Part shown: positions 16,038 through 23,841 of the stretch, one piece after another
Numbering within the stretch: position 1 is the first letter of the stretch
Layout of the letters: every line of letters begins with the position of its first letter
Source: an uncultured Opitutales bacterium
GTDB lineage: Bacteria > Verrucomicrobiota > Verrucomicrobiia > Opitutales > Intestinicryptomonadaceae
Reading direction: 5' to 3'
Length of the DNA: 38,442 nucleotides
NCBI GenBank assembly: GCA_944390805.1
Contig: CALXQW010000018.1
Coordinates: 1 to 38,442, forward strand
Position numbers and translations under genes: made by a program
The notes under the pieces: generated by a model
The model's input: the letters and a program-made list of their open reading frames with translations, nothing else
Told to the model about the DNA's origin: nothing
Database searches by the model: none

Positions 16038-16931
16038 TCATTTGAATTCCAAAACTAAAATAACAGACGCCATCAACATTAGCGCGCCTATGGCTCTACG
16101 CGCAAAAGCCCATTTCCCCGCATCGGCGGCCTCGGTATTGCCAAAATAAGCCCCCGCCACCCATACGAGAAAAACCGTCCACAGTCCTCTTGTTGAATAC
16201 AAGATATTTACTACAACCGCTCCGCCTGGCAAAAGCGACAAGGAAATACAAAAAAGTATATCCTGCACAACTATCATTGGAATACCCACCGCAAGCCATT
16301 TACCGCCGCGTATAAATCCCTCAGCTTTAAAATCTCTAATTGCAAACGGCAACATCGGCAAAGACGCCGGAAGCAAAGATACGCTCAATGCCGATATGAA
16401 AAACAACACGCCCATCTTTGGCGCAAACATCTGCATTATTACGTCTACTGTTCCGTAAAATAGGCATGTCAGCAATGCCAGAACTATTGTAATAAGACTC
16501 TTGTAGCCTTCCTTAGCCCCAGAAAAACCCATAATGAATATTGCCGCCGCACATAAAACAGCACCCCAAATCCAGGCGGAAGGCATAGGCATATCTACAA
16601 ATAAAAACGATATTGCCGCCACCACGAGAAGCTTTGCCCCCATAACAGGATTCATTATGGAAATATCACCGACATAAACGCAAAGATACGTGCATATCTG
16701 TCCGAGAAGAAATAGTACAGTGCACACAAGCACTATCCAAAGCATTCCTGCGGTGTTTGGGTTGTAAGTGTATGCAAGCACAGGCAGATAGACAATAGAT
16801 ACCACAACGTTAAAACAAAAGCACATGGCAAGCGCACCTATGCCAGAAGATGCCGCCCTTTTCAAAAACAGAGAGGCAAGCGCATATAAGAATGCCGCTG
16901 CAAACGGAGCTGCGGTAAGGAATGCTTCCAT
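16038..16931 (-). CDS. DMT/EamA-family inner-membrane transporter
   Basis: This 297-residue protein has about ten predicted membrane helices in two internally similar halves, as in drug/metabolite transporter (EamA) permeases. The first half includes LFLLGQICTYLCVYVGDISIMNPVMGAKLLVV, with the conserved helix-4 stretch before GA. The substrate cannot be told from sequence; the family exports or imports amino acids, sugars and nucleotide-like metabolites. It starts 6 bases after the aldose epimerase stop and is followed 13 bases later by dtd, so the three are probably one transcript. The link to the epimerase makes a sugar substrate possible but unproven. Confidence 0.83.
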   Translation of the reverse strand: MEAFLTAAPFAAAFLYALASLFLKRAASSGIGALAMCFCFNVVVSIVYLPVLAYTYNPNTAGMLWIVLVCTVLFLLGQICTYLCVYVGDISIMNPVMGAKLLVVAAISFLFVDMPMPSAWIWGAVLCAAAIFIMGFSGAKEGYKSLITIVLALLTCLFYGTVDVIMQMFAPKMGVLFFISALSVSLLPASLPMLPFAIRDFKAEGFIRGGKWLAVGIPMIVVQDILFCISLSLLPGGAVVVNILYSTRGLWTVFLVWVAGAYFGNTEAADAGKWAFARRAIGALMLMASVILVLEFK

Positions 16932-16937
16932 ATAAAA

Positions 16938-17840
16938 CTACGCCAAACTAACCTCTACAGAAAATGTGTCGGACTGGCCTGCGCCAACCCAGGAAAGTCC
17001 GTTTTTTAGAGATGACGCATTAGGGGGCCCCATCCACGGTTCGACGCAAAAATACGGGCTAAGATCCGACAAAGTCCACACAACAACAGACGTCTGTGGA
17101 GCTGGACGCACCTTTGAACCTATCCGAACTGTTATATTTTCCTCTCCGTTCTTCAGGCCGAAAGATATTTTATTGGTTTTAAGACGCATAAATATACGGT
17201 TTACCATATTGTCTGAAAACTGCGGAGTTTTTATTGCCTCTGTCTCAATAAGGCTACCGTCGGGAGAGTATAGATACTGTTTTTTTGCGTCTGTATTTAA
17301 TATGTAGTCTGCCCGGGTTGTGCCTGGGGTCCATGGCAAGGCAAAATAGAAATGGTTGCCTGGAGCCCACGGAATTGGATATGCAGAATTATTTGCAAGA
17401 GTCATATCACAAATTAAAGACAACTCGGAAAAGACGTATGAGACGAAAAACTCGCAATCGAACGGATAACATCTGCGCGCCTCCTCGGAAAATACAAGGC
17501 GGGAACGAAATCCGCTATCTGAAATCTCAAGAGGTTCAAATACTGATGTCCTTGCAAATCCATGCATTGGCATGGGCCTGACGACAGACGACTTGTCCTT
17601 CCAGAAATCAGCCTTGCCATCTGCAAACTGCCTGCCCGCAAACGGAAAAAGAACAGGGTTGCCTCCATGGGCCAAAGCTATGTCTTCATCTTCGCAGGGC
17701 GGCAATATTACAGAACGCCTAACTCCTCCGGCAAGATTTACATTCCAAGATAGCAGGCGCGCGCCGCGCCCTATGTCTGCAAAAAATTCCGACGCCCCTA
17801 TCCGCCAAGAATAACTACCCCTACTTTTAATTTCGGCCAT
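16938..17840 (-). CDS. aldose 1-epimerase family protein
   Basis: This 300-residue cytoplasmic protein has the aldose 1-epimerase (galactose mutarotase-like) fold. Family landmarks are NPVLFPFAGR near residue 60, PMHGFAR near 87 (HGFAR carries the first catalytic histidine region), APGNHFYFALP with the second histidine, and CVEPWMGPPNA with the catalytic glutamate near the C-terminus. The family interconverts alpha and beta anomers of sugars or sugar phosphates; the exact sugar is not predictable. The gene leads a minus-strand unit with a DMT permease and dtd and is divergent from mntP, with 93 bases between their starts. Confidence 0.88.
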   Translation of the reverse strand: MAEIKSRGSYSWRIGASEFFADIGRGARLLSWNVNLAGGVRRSVILPPCEDEDIALAHGGNPVLFPFAGRQFADGKADFWKDKSSVVRPMPMHGFARTSVFEPLEISDSGFRSRLVFSEEARRCYPFDCEFFVSYVFSELSLICDMTLANNSAYPIPWAPGNHFYFALPWTPGTTRADYILNTDAKKQYLYSPDGSLIETEAIKTPQFSDNMVNRIFMRLKTNKISFGLKNGEENITVRIGSKVRPAPQTSVVVWTLSDLSPYFCVEPWMGPPNASSLKNGLSWVGAGQSDTFSVEVSLA

Positions 17841-17876
17841 ATTTTACAAAAAAGCACCGCTGAAAAATTTTGGCAA

Positions 17877-17894
17877 ACATTTTTGGAAAAATGT
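17877..17894 (+). promoter_or_regulatory. palindrome upstream of mntP, candidate manganese-responsive operator
   Basis: ACATTTTT-GG-AAAAATGT is a perfect inverted repeat of 8-base arms, 39 bases upstream of the mntP ATG and also within the divergent promoter region of the epimerase gene. Its outer AACAT...ATGT resembles the ends of the enterobacterial MntR box as I remember it. The loop of two bases argues for a DNA-binding site rather than an RNA hairpin. Confidence 0.4.
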
Positions 17895-17933
17895 CTTGTT
17901 AAAAATCTGTCCTATGGGAAAATCCGAAAGAAT

Positions 17934-18497
17934 ATGGACATAACAGAATCCATACTTACAGGAGTTGCCCTTGCTATGGACGCCTTTGCGGTATCTGTAT
18001 GCTTTGCTGCGGCGGCCGGAGGCGCATTGCCAGTGAAAAATTCCCTCTTAATAGCTTTATTTTTCGGTGGCTTCCAGTTTCTCATGCCGGTTTTGGGTTA
18101 TGCGGCAAGCGAAGTGGCCTACAAATTTATAGAGGAATATTCCCACTGGATAGCTTTCGGCATTCTCTTATTTGTGGGGCTAAAAATGATAAAAGAAGCT
18201 CTTTCAAAAGACGAGAACAAGCCAGTCTCAAAATACGCAGATCCGTCCGATCTAAAACTCTTATTCATGCTTGCCGTGGCCACAAGCATAGACGCCTTCG
18301 CCATTGGAGTGAGCATTGCATGCAGAAACATACCAATTTGGAGCCCGTCGATTATAATTGGAATTACTACATTTCTAATTGCCCTATTCGGCTGTTTTCT
18401 TGGTACAAAACTTGAAAAAATTTTAAAGGGCAAAGCTGAGATTTTTGGCGGAGTGGTACTGCTTTTAATTGCGTTTAAAGTTCTTATTGAAGGCTAA
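17934..18497 (+). CDS. mntP: manganese exporter MntP
   Basis: MntP is a six-helix inner-membrane pump that removes excess Mn2+. The protein is 187 residues from the ATG at 17934, which I prefer to an upstream TTG at 17883 because the family begins just before the first helix. The two conserved acidic helices are visible: ALAMDAFAVSV in the first helix and VATSIDAFAIGVSIA in the fourth, which form the Mn path. GGFQFLMPVLGY and the C-terminal LLLIAFKVLIEG also fit. No yybP-ykoY manganese riboswitch is recognisable in the 93-base leader, but a palindrome at 17877-17894 is a candidate operator. Confidence 0.93.
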   Translation: MDITESILTGVALAMDAFAVSVCFAAAAGGALPVKNSLLIALFFGGFQFLMPVLGYAASEVAYKFIEEYSHWIAFGILLFVGLKMIKEALSKDENKPVSKYADPSDLKLLFMLAVATSIDAFAIGVSIACRNIPIWSPSIIIGITTFLIALFGCFLGTKLEKILKGKAEIFGGVVLLLIAFKVLIEG

Positions 18498-18635
18498 TTT
18501 TTCTTAAAACCTAAGCAAAAATAAATTGCAAAGGTATGTGAGTGAAAGCGAACAGGCTTTAGGCCAAAATAAAAAACCACATAAAAATTCTTTTTAAGCA
18601 GCAACTTTGCATGCCGAACATACAAGAATGCGAAT

Positions 18636-18660
18636 AATTGCACGTTATATGCAATTTTTT
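18636..18660 (+). terminator. weak Rho-independent terminator after mntP
   Basis: AATTGCA, a 7-base loop, TGCAATT is followed by a T-run to 18660. The stem is only 7 bp and A+T-rich, and it lies 139 bases after the mntP stop, in a 210-base gap between convergent genes with nothing else recognisable. Confidence 0.4.
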
Positions 18661-18707
18661 ATCGAGGAAGATTAGCACGCTCTAAACTGGCTTTTACAAA
18701 CTTCTTG

Positions 18708-20459
18708 CTATTTGCAAAAATTGCGCGCAGCGGTGATTGCCGCGCCTATATCTTTTTCTACATCGGATAGTGGAATTCTGCGGCGCGAAGCTGAACATGC
18801 GATAAGTTCGTCGTCTATCTCAGAGTTTGAGCATACAATGCAGCGAACTCCCATGACAGATGCAAAGCTTGCCGACATGATGTCAAATACCACGGCGCAT
18901 TTTACATCTTCAAGAGTTCTTGCTGCCGAAAGAACATCTCTTAATATCTCGACAAATTCCACCTCAGGAAATTCCTCTTTCATTCTCAGGCACAGTTTCT
19001 CCACCTTGCCCTTCCCTTCAAATTTAGGAACCAAAACCGCAATTTTAGATGCAGCCGGGGCCGGAGTGTTAAATGGGGAAAAATCCACATCGGCACAGCA
19101 GGCAAAACTATTAAAGAAACGCAGGAATGTGTCTCTTGGCGACGACAGTTTTTTTATTATGCATGTTTTTTTGCAAGAAAACCTCTTCTTTAATCCAAAT
19201 CCGAAAGTCTGAATTGCCCCCAACACCCAGGCTAAAACCCCAGCCTTAAAGCTGCCGTCAAATAGCAGTGTGTAATCTGGAGCCTCCTCCGGAGCCTTGC
19301 GCAGCAAAAATGCCGACTTTACAAATCCCCACCCCGTATAGCAAACCGGTTCGACAGAATCGGCAATGCGCATATATTTTACAAACTCGGCATAAGGCCC
19401 GCTTACGACCGCCTCAAAACAACTCTCAAAACGCTCGGAACGCAATGTCCGCACAAAAGGAAGAGCCACAAGCAGGCTCTCAAAATCCTCTGGAAGAATA
19501 AGCTCAAAATGTGTATTTCTAGGAATGGAACGCATATTTTTGCGTTCTGCGTCGGCCTTTAGATAATCAAGCCTGTGCCTTATTGAAAATAGGCAGCCGC
19601 CATGGTGCATATTCCATTTACCGTGCATCCAAAGCCAATCTGCCCGCAGATTTGGATCTGTCTTAAGGGCATTTTCAAGCCACATATCGGCCCTTATGAC
19701 AACATCTTGCGCATTGTGCGAATCTGTAAGGTGCTCTCCGTCTATAATAGACTTCCAAAAACCTGTGCGGCGAGCATAACAGATGTAGGTATCAGCCTTG
19801 AAATTTTCGGCGAGCATTCCGCTCAGCCCCGAAGACGACGTTATTCTGTCAAAAAGATACTTTACCGCACCAACGCTTCCCGCATTCTGATCGAATAGTA
19901 TCGCCACGCAGCCGTTTGACCTGAGGTAATCAAAAGCCTGGCTTAGCCCATTTTTCCTCGACAACAAATCTATGCCGAATCTCCCCCTTGTGCTCAAGAC
20001 CCAATCCTCTAGCCATGGGATATCAAAAGGCCTGTAAAACACGCCCGTTCGCGGAATTTTTCCGCCGAGCAGATGCGGCAGAATAGTGACGGACTCCATC
20101 ATTGTGAAATGAGGAACAAGCAGAACAACTGGCCTTGGATTTTTTGATATCTTTTCAAATTCTTTTTTTACATAGTCCGACACCGCAAATCTGCGGGCTA
20201 TTTCGGCATTGTCCATTCTTGGGCTTACCAGAACAAAGAGACCAAGTTCCGCCGTGCGGGCAGCCGACTCCCATGCAAGCTTTCTGACCTCGCGCGATGA
20301 CAGCGACGGAAAGCTTCTTGCAATATTCGATATCAGCAGCCTTCTGCGCGAACGCATAAAAGTCATTATAAAAAACGCAACAAACAAACATATAAGTCTG
20401 TTTGCGCCGTCCGGAAGAGAGTGCAGTATGCGTCCAAGAATATCAACTAAAGTTCTCAT
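18708..20459 (-). CDS. fusion of LpxL/HtrB-type acyltransferase and degenerate GT9-like glycosyltransferase
   Basis: This 583-residue protein has two parts. Residues about 1-290 form a lysophospholipid/lipid A acyltransferase: a membrane-anchoring segment (CLFVAFFIMTFM), the HxxxxE catalytic motif in VPHFTMMES near residue 115, GVFYRPFDIPWLEDW, AILFDQNAG and the C-terminal WLWMHGKWN. Residues about 315-583 resemble a GT9 heptosyltransferase: HFELILPEDFESLLVALPFVRTLR opens it as in WaaC/WaaF, and LEDVKCAVVFDIMSASFASVMGVRCIV aligns with the nucleotide-sugar segment. There the usual D-x-GP-x-H is reduced to FDIMSAS, so activity is doubtful. LpxL acyltransferases complete lipid A on the inner membrane; joining one to an LPS-core transferase suggests coupled LPS assembly. 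It is a single open frame of ordinary base composition. Confidence 0.85.
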   Translation of the reverse strand: MRTLVDILGRILHSLPDGANRLICLFVAFFIMTFMRSRRRLLISNIARSFPSLSSREVRKLAWESAARTAELGLFVLVSPRMDNAEIARRFAVSDYVKKEFEKISKNPRPVVLLVPHFTMMESVTILPHLLGGKIPRTGVFYRPFDIPWLEDWVLSTRGRFGIDLLSRKNGLSQAFDYLRSNGCVAILFDQNAGSVGAVKYLFDRITSSSGLSGMLAENFKADTYICYARRTGFWKSIIDGEHLTDSHNAQDVVIRADMWLENALKTDPNLRADWLWMHGKWNMHHGGCLFSIRHRLDYLKADAERKNMRSIPRNTHFELILPEDFESLLVALPFVRTLRSERFESCFEAVVSGPYAEFVKYMRIADSVEPVCYTGWGFVKSAFLLRKAPEEAPDYTLLFDGSFKAGVLAWVLGAIQTFGFGLKKRFSCKKTCIIKKLSSPRDTFLRFFNSFACCADVDFSPFNTPAPAASKIAVLVPKFEGKGKVEKLCLRMKEEFPEVEFVEILRDVLSAARTLEDVKCAVVFDIMSASFASVMGVRCIVCSNSEIDDELIACSASRRRIPLSDVEKDIGAAITAARNFCK

Positions 20460-20552
20460 CTAATAAAATCTGCTACCTTTAAAAGTTCTTATATAAAATC
20501 TGCGATGGAATTTCCCGAGCGTCAATATCAGACGCAGCAATCCCAAAGCGCA

Positions 20553-20909
20553 TTATGTGCCTTTTTTAAGCGGAACATCTTGTTTAAAATTTCCAAAAAT
20601 CGCAATCCAAATACACGGAGGATTTTTTGAGGTGCGCTCCACCCGGTGAAGCTCATGGGCATCTATAAGAAGGCCATCGCCAGCTTTGAGGGGTACGAGC
20701 TTTCCGTTTTTAAAGAGAATTTCGGCCTCGCCGCTAAGCAGCCATACAAGCTCGTCCTGAGGTTGGTCGTAGTAGAATCCGGCAGCAGATGACTGCCCGC
20801 AAGATATTATCTTCTCAACACTTATACTTGGGGTTTCAAACATCTTCAGGCAGACTTCGGACAATTCCGACTTCTCTGAAGCATCAAAAAGATTTCCAAA
20901 AATTCTCAT
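20553..20909 (-). CDS. small cupin-domain protein
   Basis: This 118-residue protein is a single cupin beta-barrel. The first cupin motif is recognisable around DELVWLLSGEAEILFKNGKLVPLKAGD, followed by GLLIDAHELHRVERT, where one His (HELH) matches the second motif. Several metal-binding residues of classical cupins are absent from the first motif, so metal binding is uncertain. Function cannot be assigned; small cupins bind sugars, amino acids or act as sensors. The start ATG (20909-20907) overlaps a divergent ATG at 20908 on the plus strand. It lies upstream of and in line with the acyltransferase gene, 93 bases apart. Confidence 0.72.
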   Translation of the reverse strand: MRIFGNLFDASEKSELSEVCLKMFETPSISVEKIISCGQSSAAGFYYDQPQDELVWLLSGEAEILFKNGKLVPLKAGDGLLIDAHELHRVERTSKNPPCIWIAIFGNFKQDVPLKKGT

Positions 20910-21072
20910 GGCTAATAAAGAAGATGTTTTTTACGATAAAGTCAATATGAGCAGCCATTCAGATATAGAAAAGACAAATTGCGCCTATGAAAAATCACCC
21001 GCAGGCAACCCCATGCCAGATATGGTAAGTACAGATACAGACAAAGACGCGGAGAAAACTTCCGACGCATGA
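20908..21072 (+). other. 54-codon open frame in phase with the potassium channel, ended by TGA
   Basis: An ATG at 20908 (or 20947) opens a hydrophilic, Asp/Lys/Ser-rich 54-residue frame ending in TGA at 21070-21072. It is in the same phase as the channel frame, and the codons after the TGA encode the beginning of helix S1 (KIFICFLSAYSIFGAI). It is therefore likely to be the cytoplasmic N-terminal tail of the channel separated by a nonsense codon. Alternatively it is untranslated leader. No ribosome binding site can precede 20908 because the divergent cupin start overlaps it. Confidence 0.35.
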
Positions 21073-21090
21073 AAAATATTCATATGTTTT

Positions 21091-21774
21091 TTGTCGGCCT
21101 ACTCAATATTCGGCGCAATTTTCTTCTTTGCCGCTCCAGCCAACGATGAACTTTTCAAATACATATGCTTTGCCGACACAATAGCGTGCATGTTTTTTGC
21201 GGCAGACTTCTTAATAGTACTTTTCAGAGCAGATAAGAAGCTAAAGTATTTAAAATATGGCTGGATAGACATATTATCGGCCATTCCCGGTATTTTTGCG
21301 CTGCGGTTTGCAAGAATATTCTACATGTTCAGGAACATTAAACTGCTAAGACATTTTCGATCTTTGGAAAGATTCTCAAAGTTCTTTGCCAATATGGGTG
21401 TAAAAGATGCTTTTCTTGGAGTTTTGTGCATGCTATTTATAAGCATTGCTGTAAGCGGTGCATTGGAGCTGCATTTTGAAAAAGACGCACCAAGAGCCAA
21501 TATATTGAATGCCGGAGACGCCTTATGGTGGGCTGTATCCACTGTTTCAACTGTGGGCTACGGAGATACATATCCGGTCACAACCGGCGGCAGGATAGTT
21601 GGAATGTGCCTCATATTTGTTGGGATAGGTCTATTCGGCACATTCTCGGCCCTGACGGCAAGCATAATATTGAAGGGCGGAAGCAAAGCGGAAGAATTGA
21701 TGTCGGATAGTTCATCTGCCACGCAACCTCTATTTGGCGAGCCGACAAAAATTAATGCGCCTACAAAAAAATAG
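21091..21774 (+). CDS. voltage-sensor-type potassium channel (possibly interrupted at its N-terminus)
   Basis: The protein is an inner-membrane K+ channel of the six-helix type, about 227 residues from a TTG at 21091. S2 to S4 are visible (ADTIACMFFAADFLIVLFRAD, YGWIDILSAIPGIFALRFARIFYMFRNIKLLRHFRS), the latter with arginines spaced as in an S4 voltage sensor. The pore carries the K+ selectivity filter in STVSTVGYGDTYPVT, followed by the S6 helix with GMCLIFVGIGLFGTFSALTA. The TTG start falls inside S1, removing its first residues. In the same frame a TGA at 21070 separates this from an upstream 54-codon frame. A one-base change in the T6 run at 21087-21092 would instead join an ATG at 21069. 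The gene may therefore be a pseudogene, or start unusually. Confidence 0.8.
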   Translation: MSAYSIFGAIFFFAAPANDELFKYICFADTIACMFFAADFLIVLFRADKKLKYLKYGWIDILSAIPGIFALRFARIFYMFRNIKLLRHFRSLERFSKFFANMGVKDAFLGVLCMLFISIAVSGALELHFEKDAPRANILNAGDALWWAVSTVSTVGYGDTYPVTTGGRIVGMCLIFVGIGLFGTFSALTASIILKGGSKAEELMSDSSSATQPLFGEPTKINAPTKK

Positions 21775-21824
21775 GTACGAAAAATTGCTTGTATCTCAAC
21801 TGATTGAAAAATAAAAATTCCAAA

Positions 21825-22532
21825 ATGATAAACATTTTCAGATCCGCATTAAGAGGCAAATTTATATTATTATATTCATCTCTGCTACTTTTGGGAGCTA
21901 GCCTTTCGGCCGCAGAGCCTGCCGGACGTTGGGCGGGACATATAAATCTGCGCGGGCTTGAAATACGGCTGTTTTTCAATGTGGAAAAGGACGCCTCTGG
22001 CAAATACTACGGAAGCTTCTCAAGCCCCGAACAGGGCGTAAGAGATATGCCCATAAGTTCCATAAACGAATACCCCAACGGAATTTTAAAATTCATCATA
22101 CAAGATTCATCAGCAGAATTTTCCGGAAAGTTTGAAGGCAACCAAGCATTAAAGGGAACATTCTCCCAGGGAGGTACAGATTTCCCTGTAGAATTGAAAC
22201 CCGCACCAGCCGGTTCAAAAAATCCGGATAAGTCTATATGCGGAATTTGGAAGGGAAATATGCATGCCTCCGGAAAATTCTTAGATGCTGAACTTGAAAT
22301 ATCTATAAAAGACGACCAATATTTTGCAAATTTCTCCGTGCCGCAAACCTCGCCAAACTCCATGCCAATTTTCGATATGGAAAAGTCTGAAGAGAAAATC
22401 TCATTTGCAATGCCCTACATGAAGGCGTCTTTCACGGGGAAAATATCGTCCGACGGAAACTCTATAGAAGGATTTCTCGAACAGTTCGGAATAAAAAATC
22501 AGATAAAGCTAAAACGCCAGCAGGCCAAATAG
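21825..22532 (+). CDS. secreted protein with duplicated beta domain found beside hydrolases
   Basis: From the ATG at 21825 this is a 235-residue protein with a signal peptide ending LSAAEP; an upstream TTG is possible but adds only hydrophilic residues. After it come two copies of one beta domain. The first starts GRWAGHINLRGLEIRLFFNV and ends GTFSQGGTDFPVELKP. The second starts GIWKGNMHASGKFLDAELEI and ends GFLEQFGIKNQIKLKR. Each has the pattern G-W-x-G, a central SPEQG/PQTS turn and a closing G-x-F/L-x-Q. This domain is familiar to me as an N-terminal extension of secreted alpha/beta hydrolases and beta-lactamase-like enzymes; here it stands alone with no enzyme. Function unknown, perhaps ligand binding in the periplasm. 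Confidence 0.75.
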   Translation: MINIFRSALRGKFILLYSSLLLLGASLSAAEPAGRWAGHINLRGLEIRLFFNVEKDASGKYYGSFSSPEQGVRDMPISSINEYPNGILKFIIQDSSAEFSGKFEGNQALKGTFSQGGTDFPVELKPAPAGSKNPDKSICGIWKGNMHASGKFLDAELEISIKDDQYFANFSVPQTSPNSMPIFDMEKSEEKISFAMPYMKASFTGKISSDGNSIEGFLEQFGIKNQIKLKRQQAK

Positions 22533-22563
22533 AGCTGGAGCTGCTGCCTACACCACTTAGAAT

Positions 22564-23841
22564 TTAATCCTTTTGCCAATATAGCTTTAAGGCTTCCTCG
22601 TATATGGGACCTGATGGATTTTTAGTGGTTTTTATATACTCTCGCAAAACCTTGTGCGCCATGTTGGGTTTGGCTATGTAGATGAGGCTTTTTGCGTCGT
22701 ATAGGTATGCCCTCGACGCCCAATAATCGAATGGGAAAAACGCAACGTAAACGCGCTCGAAATACGCATGAGCATTCTCGTATTTTCCCTCGGAATACCA
22801 AGTCATTCCGGTCTTGTAAATTGCCTCTGCACTTGGGAGCCCCTTAACCTGCTTGCTCATTACAACCTTTAGGTATTCGGCGCGGGCGGCGGCGTATTGC
22901 CTCATCAGACGCAAACAATCGCCCTTTAGCAAAATTATGCGGAATATTTCAGACATATCGTCGGGCGCCATGGATTCCGCCTGCGCGAGTAAATTTAGGG
23001 CGCCCTCGTAGTCTTTCTTCTCATATAAGCTATGGGCTGCTACATACATAGCGCGCCATGCAAAAACGCTATCCGGTTGTGCAATAGCACGCTGCTCCAA
23101 AAACGGCACAACCCAATCGGCCTTGCGTTCCAAGGCAAGATAGTACAATTCTCCAAGGCTCAACTGGGAAATGTCATCTTGCGTGATCTCCGGAAGCGGC
23201 TTTGAGGCAATTATTGAAACCCTCATCTTTGCGGCAAGCGTGCCAGCGGAATTCTGTTGAAGAGCAGTCAGCTTAAAATCTTTATATAAGGCGTCTTTTT
23301 CAGAGACTGCCATAGATAGAAGATCGCAAGAATCGGCATTTTTATTCTCGGAAAATGCGTCCCACATTTCCCCCAAGACAGATAGCCCGCGCCTAATTTG
23401 GCCGGTCTTGAGCAGAGATTTTGCGTAGTACCAAGCTATCATATCTTTAGATGTAAGCACATATTCCGAAAACCCCGGAAGAGACGTGTACAACTTTACG
23501 CAATCTTCGTACAAGTTGTTTGAATCCGCAAATTTCCCGAAAGAAACCGCAAGCTCGGCTATGTTGGATTTTGGAGGGTTTGCAAAAGACTCCCTATAAA
23601 GAGCTAAGGCCTCGTTCTTATCTCCCGTTGCCGATGCTATGCTTGCGCGTAGAAACAGAGCAAGCCTGTAAGAGGCATCGTCGGAAGGCGGAATCTTCTC
23701 AAACATGGCATTTGCGGCCTTATAATCGCCTTCGGAGTAAGCTTTCATAGCAAGCTGAAAGTCTGTCTGCTCAGAACGGCATATTGTTGCGCTGCAGATA
23801 AGCAGCGTAGCGCACGAGACTATCAATACAAAACTCTTCAT
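22564..23841 (-). CDS. periplasmic TPR-repeat protein
   Basis: This is a 425-residue protein with a signal peptide (MKSFVLIVSCATLLICSATICRSEQ) and TPR-like helical pairs along the whole length. Clear units include AMKAYSEGDYKAANAMFEKI near the start, EKKDYEGALNLLAQAESMAPDD in the middle and TGMTWYSEGKYENAHAYFERVY toward the end. TPR proteins are protein-protein adaptors; no enzymatic motif is present. The ATG overlaps the TGA of dus (ATGA), so it is translated together with it. It resembles tetratricopeptide proteins paired with export or cell-envelope machinery, but no partner is evident here. Confidence 0.8.
   Translation of the reverse strand: MKSFVLIVSCATLLICSATICRSEQTDFQLAMKAYSEGDYKAANAMFEKIPPSDDASYRLALFLRASIASATGDKNEALALYRESFANPPKSNIAELAVSFGKFADSNNLYEDCVKLYTSLPGFSEYVLTSKDMIAWYYAKSLLKTGQIRRGLSVLGEMWDAFSENKNADSCDLLSMAVSEKDALYKDFKLTALQQNSAGTLAAKMRVSIIASKPLPEITQDDISQLSLGELYYLALERKADWVVPFLEQRAIAQPDSVFAWRAMYVAAHSLYEKKDYEGALNLLAQAESMAPDDMSEIFRIILLKGDCLRLMRQYAAARAEYLKVVMSKQVKGLPSAEAIYKTGMTWYSEGKYENAHAYFERVYVAFFPFDYWASRAYLYDAKSLIYIAKPNMAHKVLREYIKTTKNPSGPIYEEALKLYWQKD

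Noticed and set aside
17841..17933. yybP-ykoY manganese riboswitch upstream of mntP
   Set aside because: The leader is short (93 bases), A+T-rich and lacks the conserved G-rich loops of that riboswitch.
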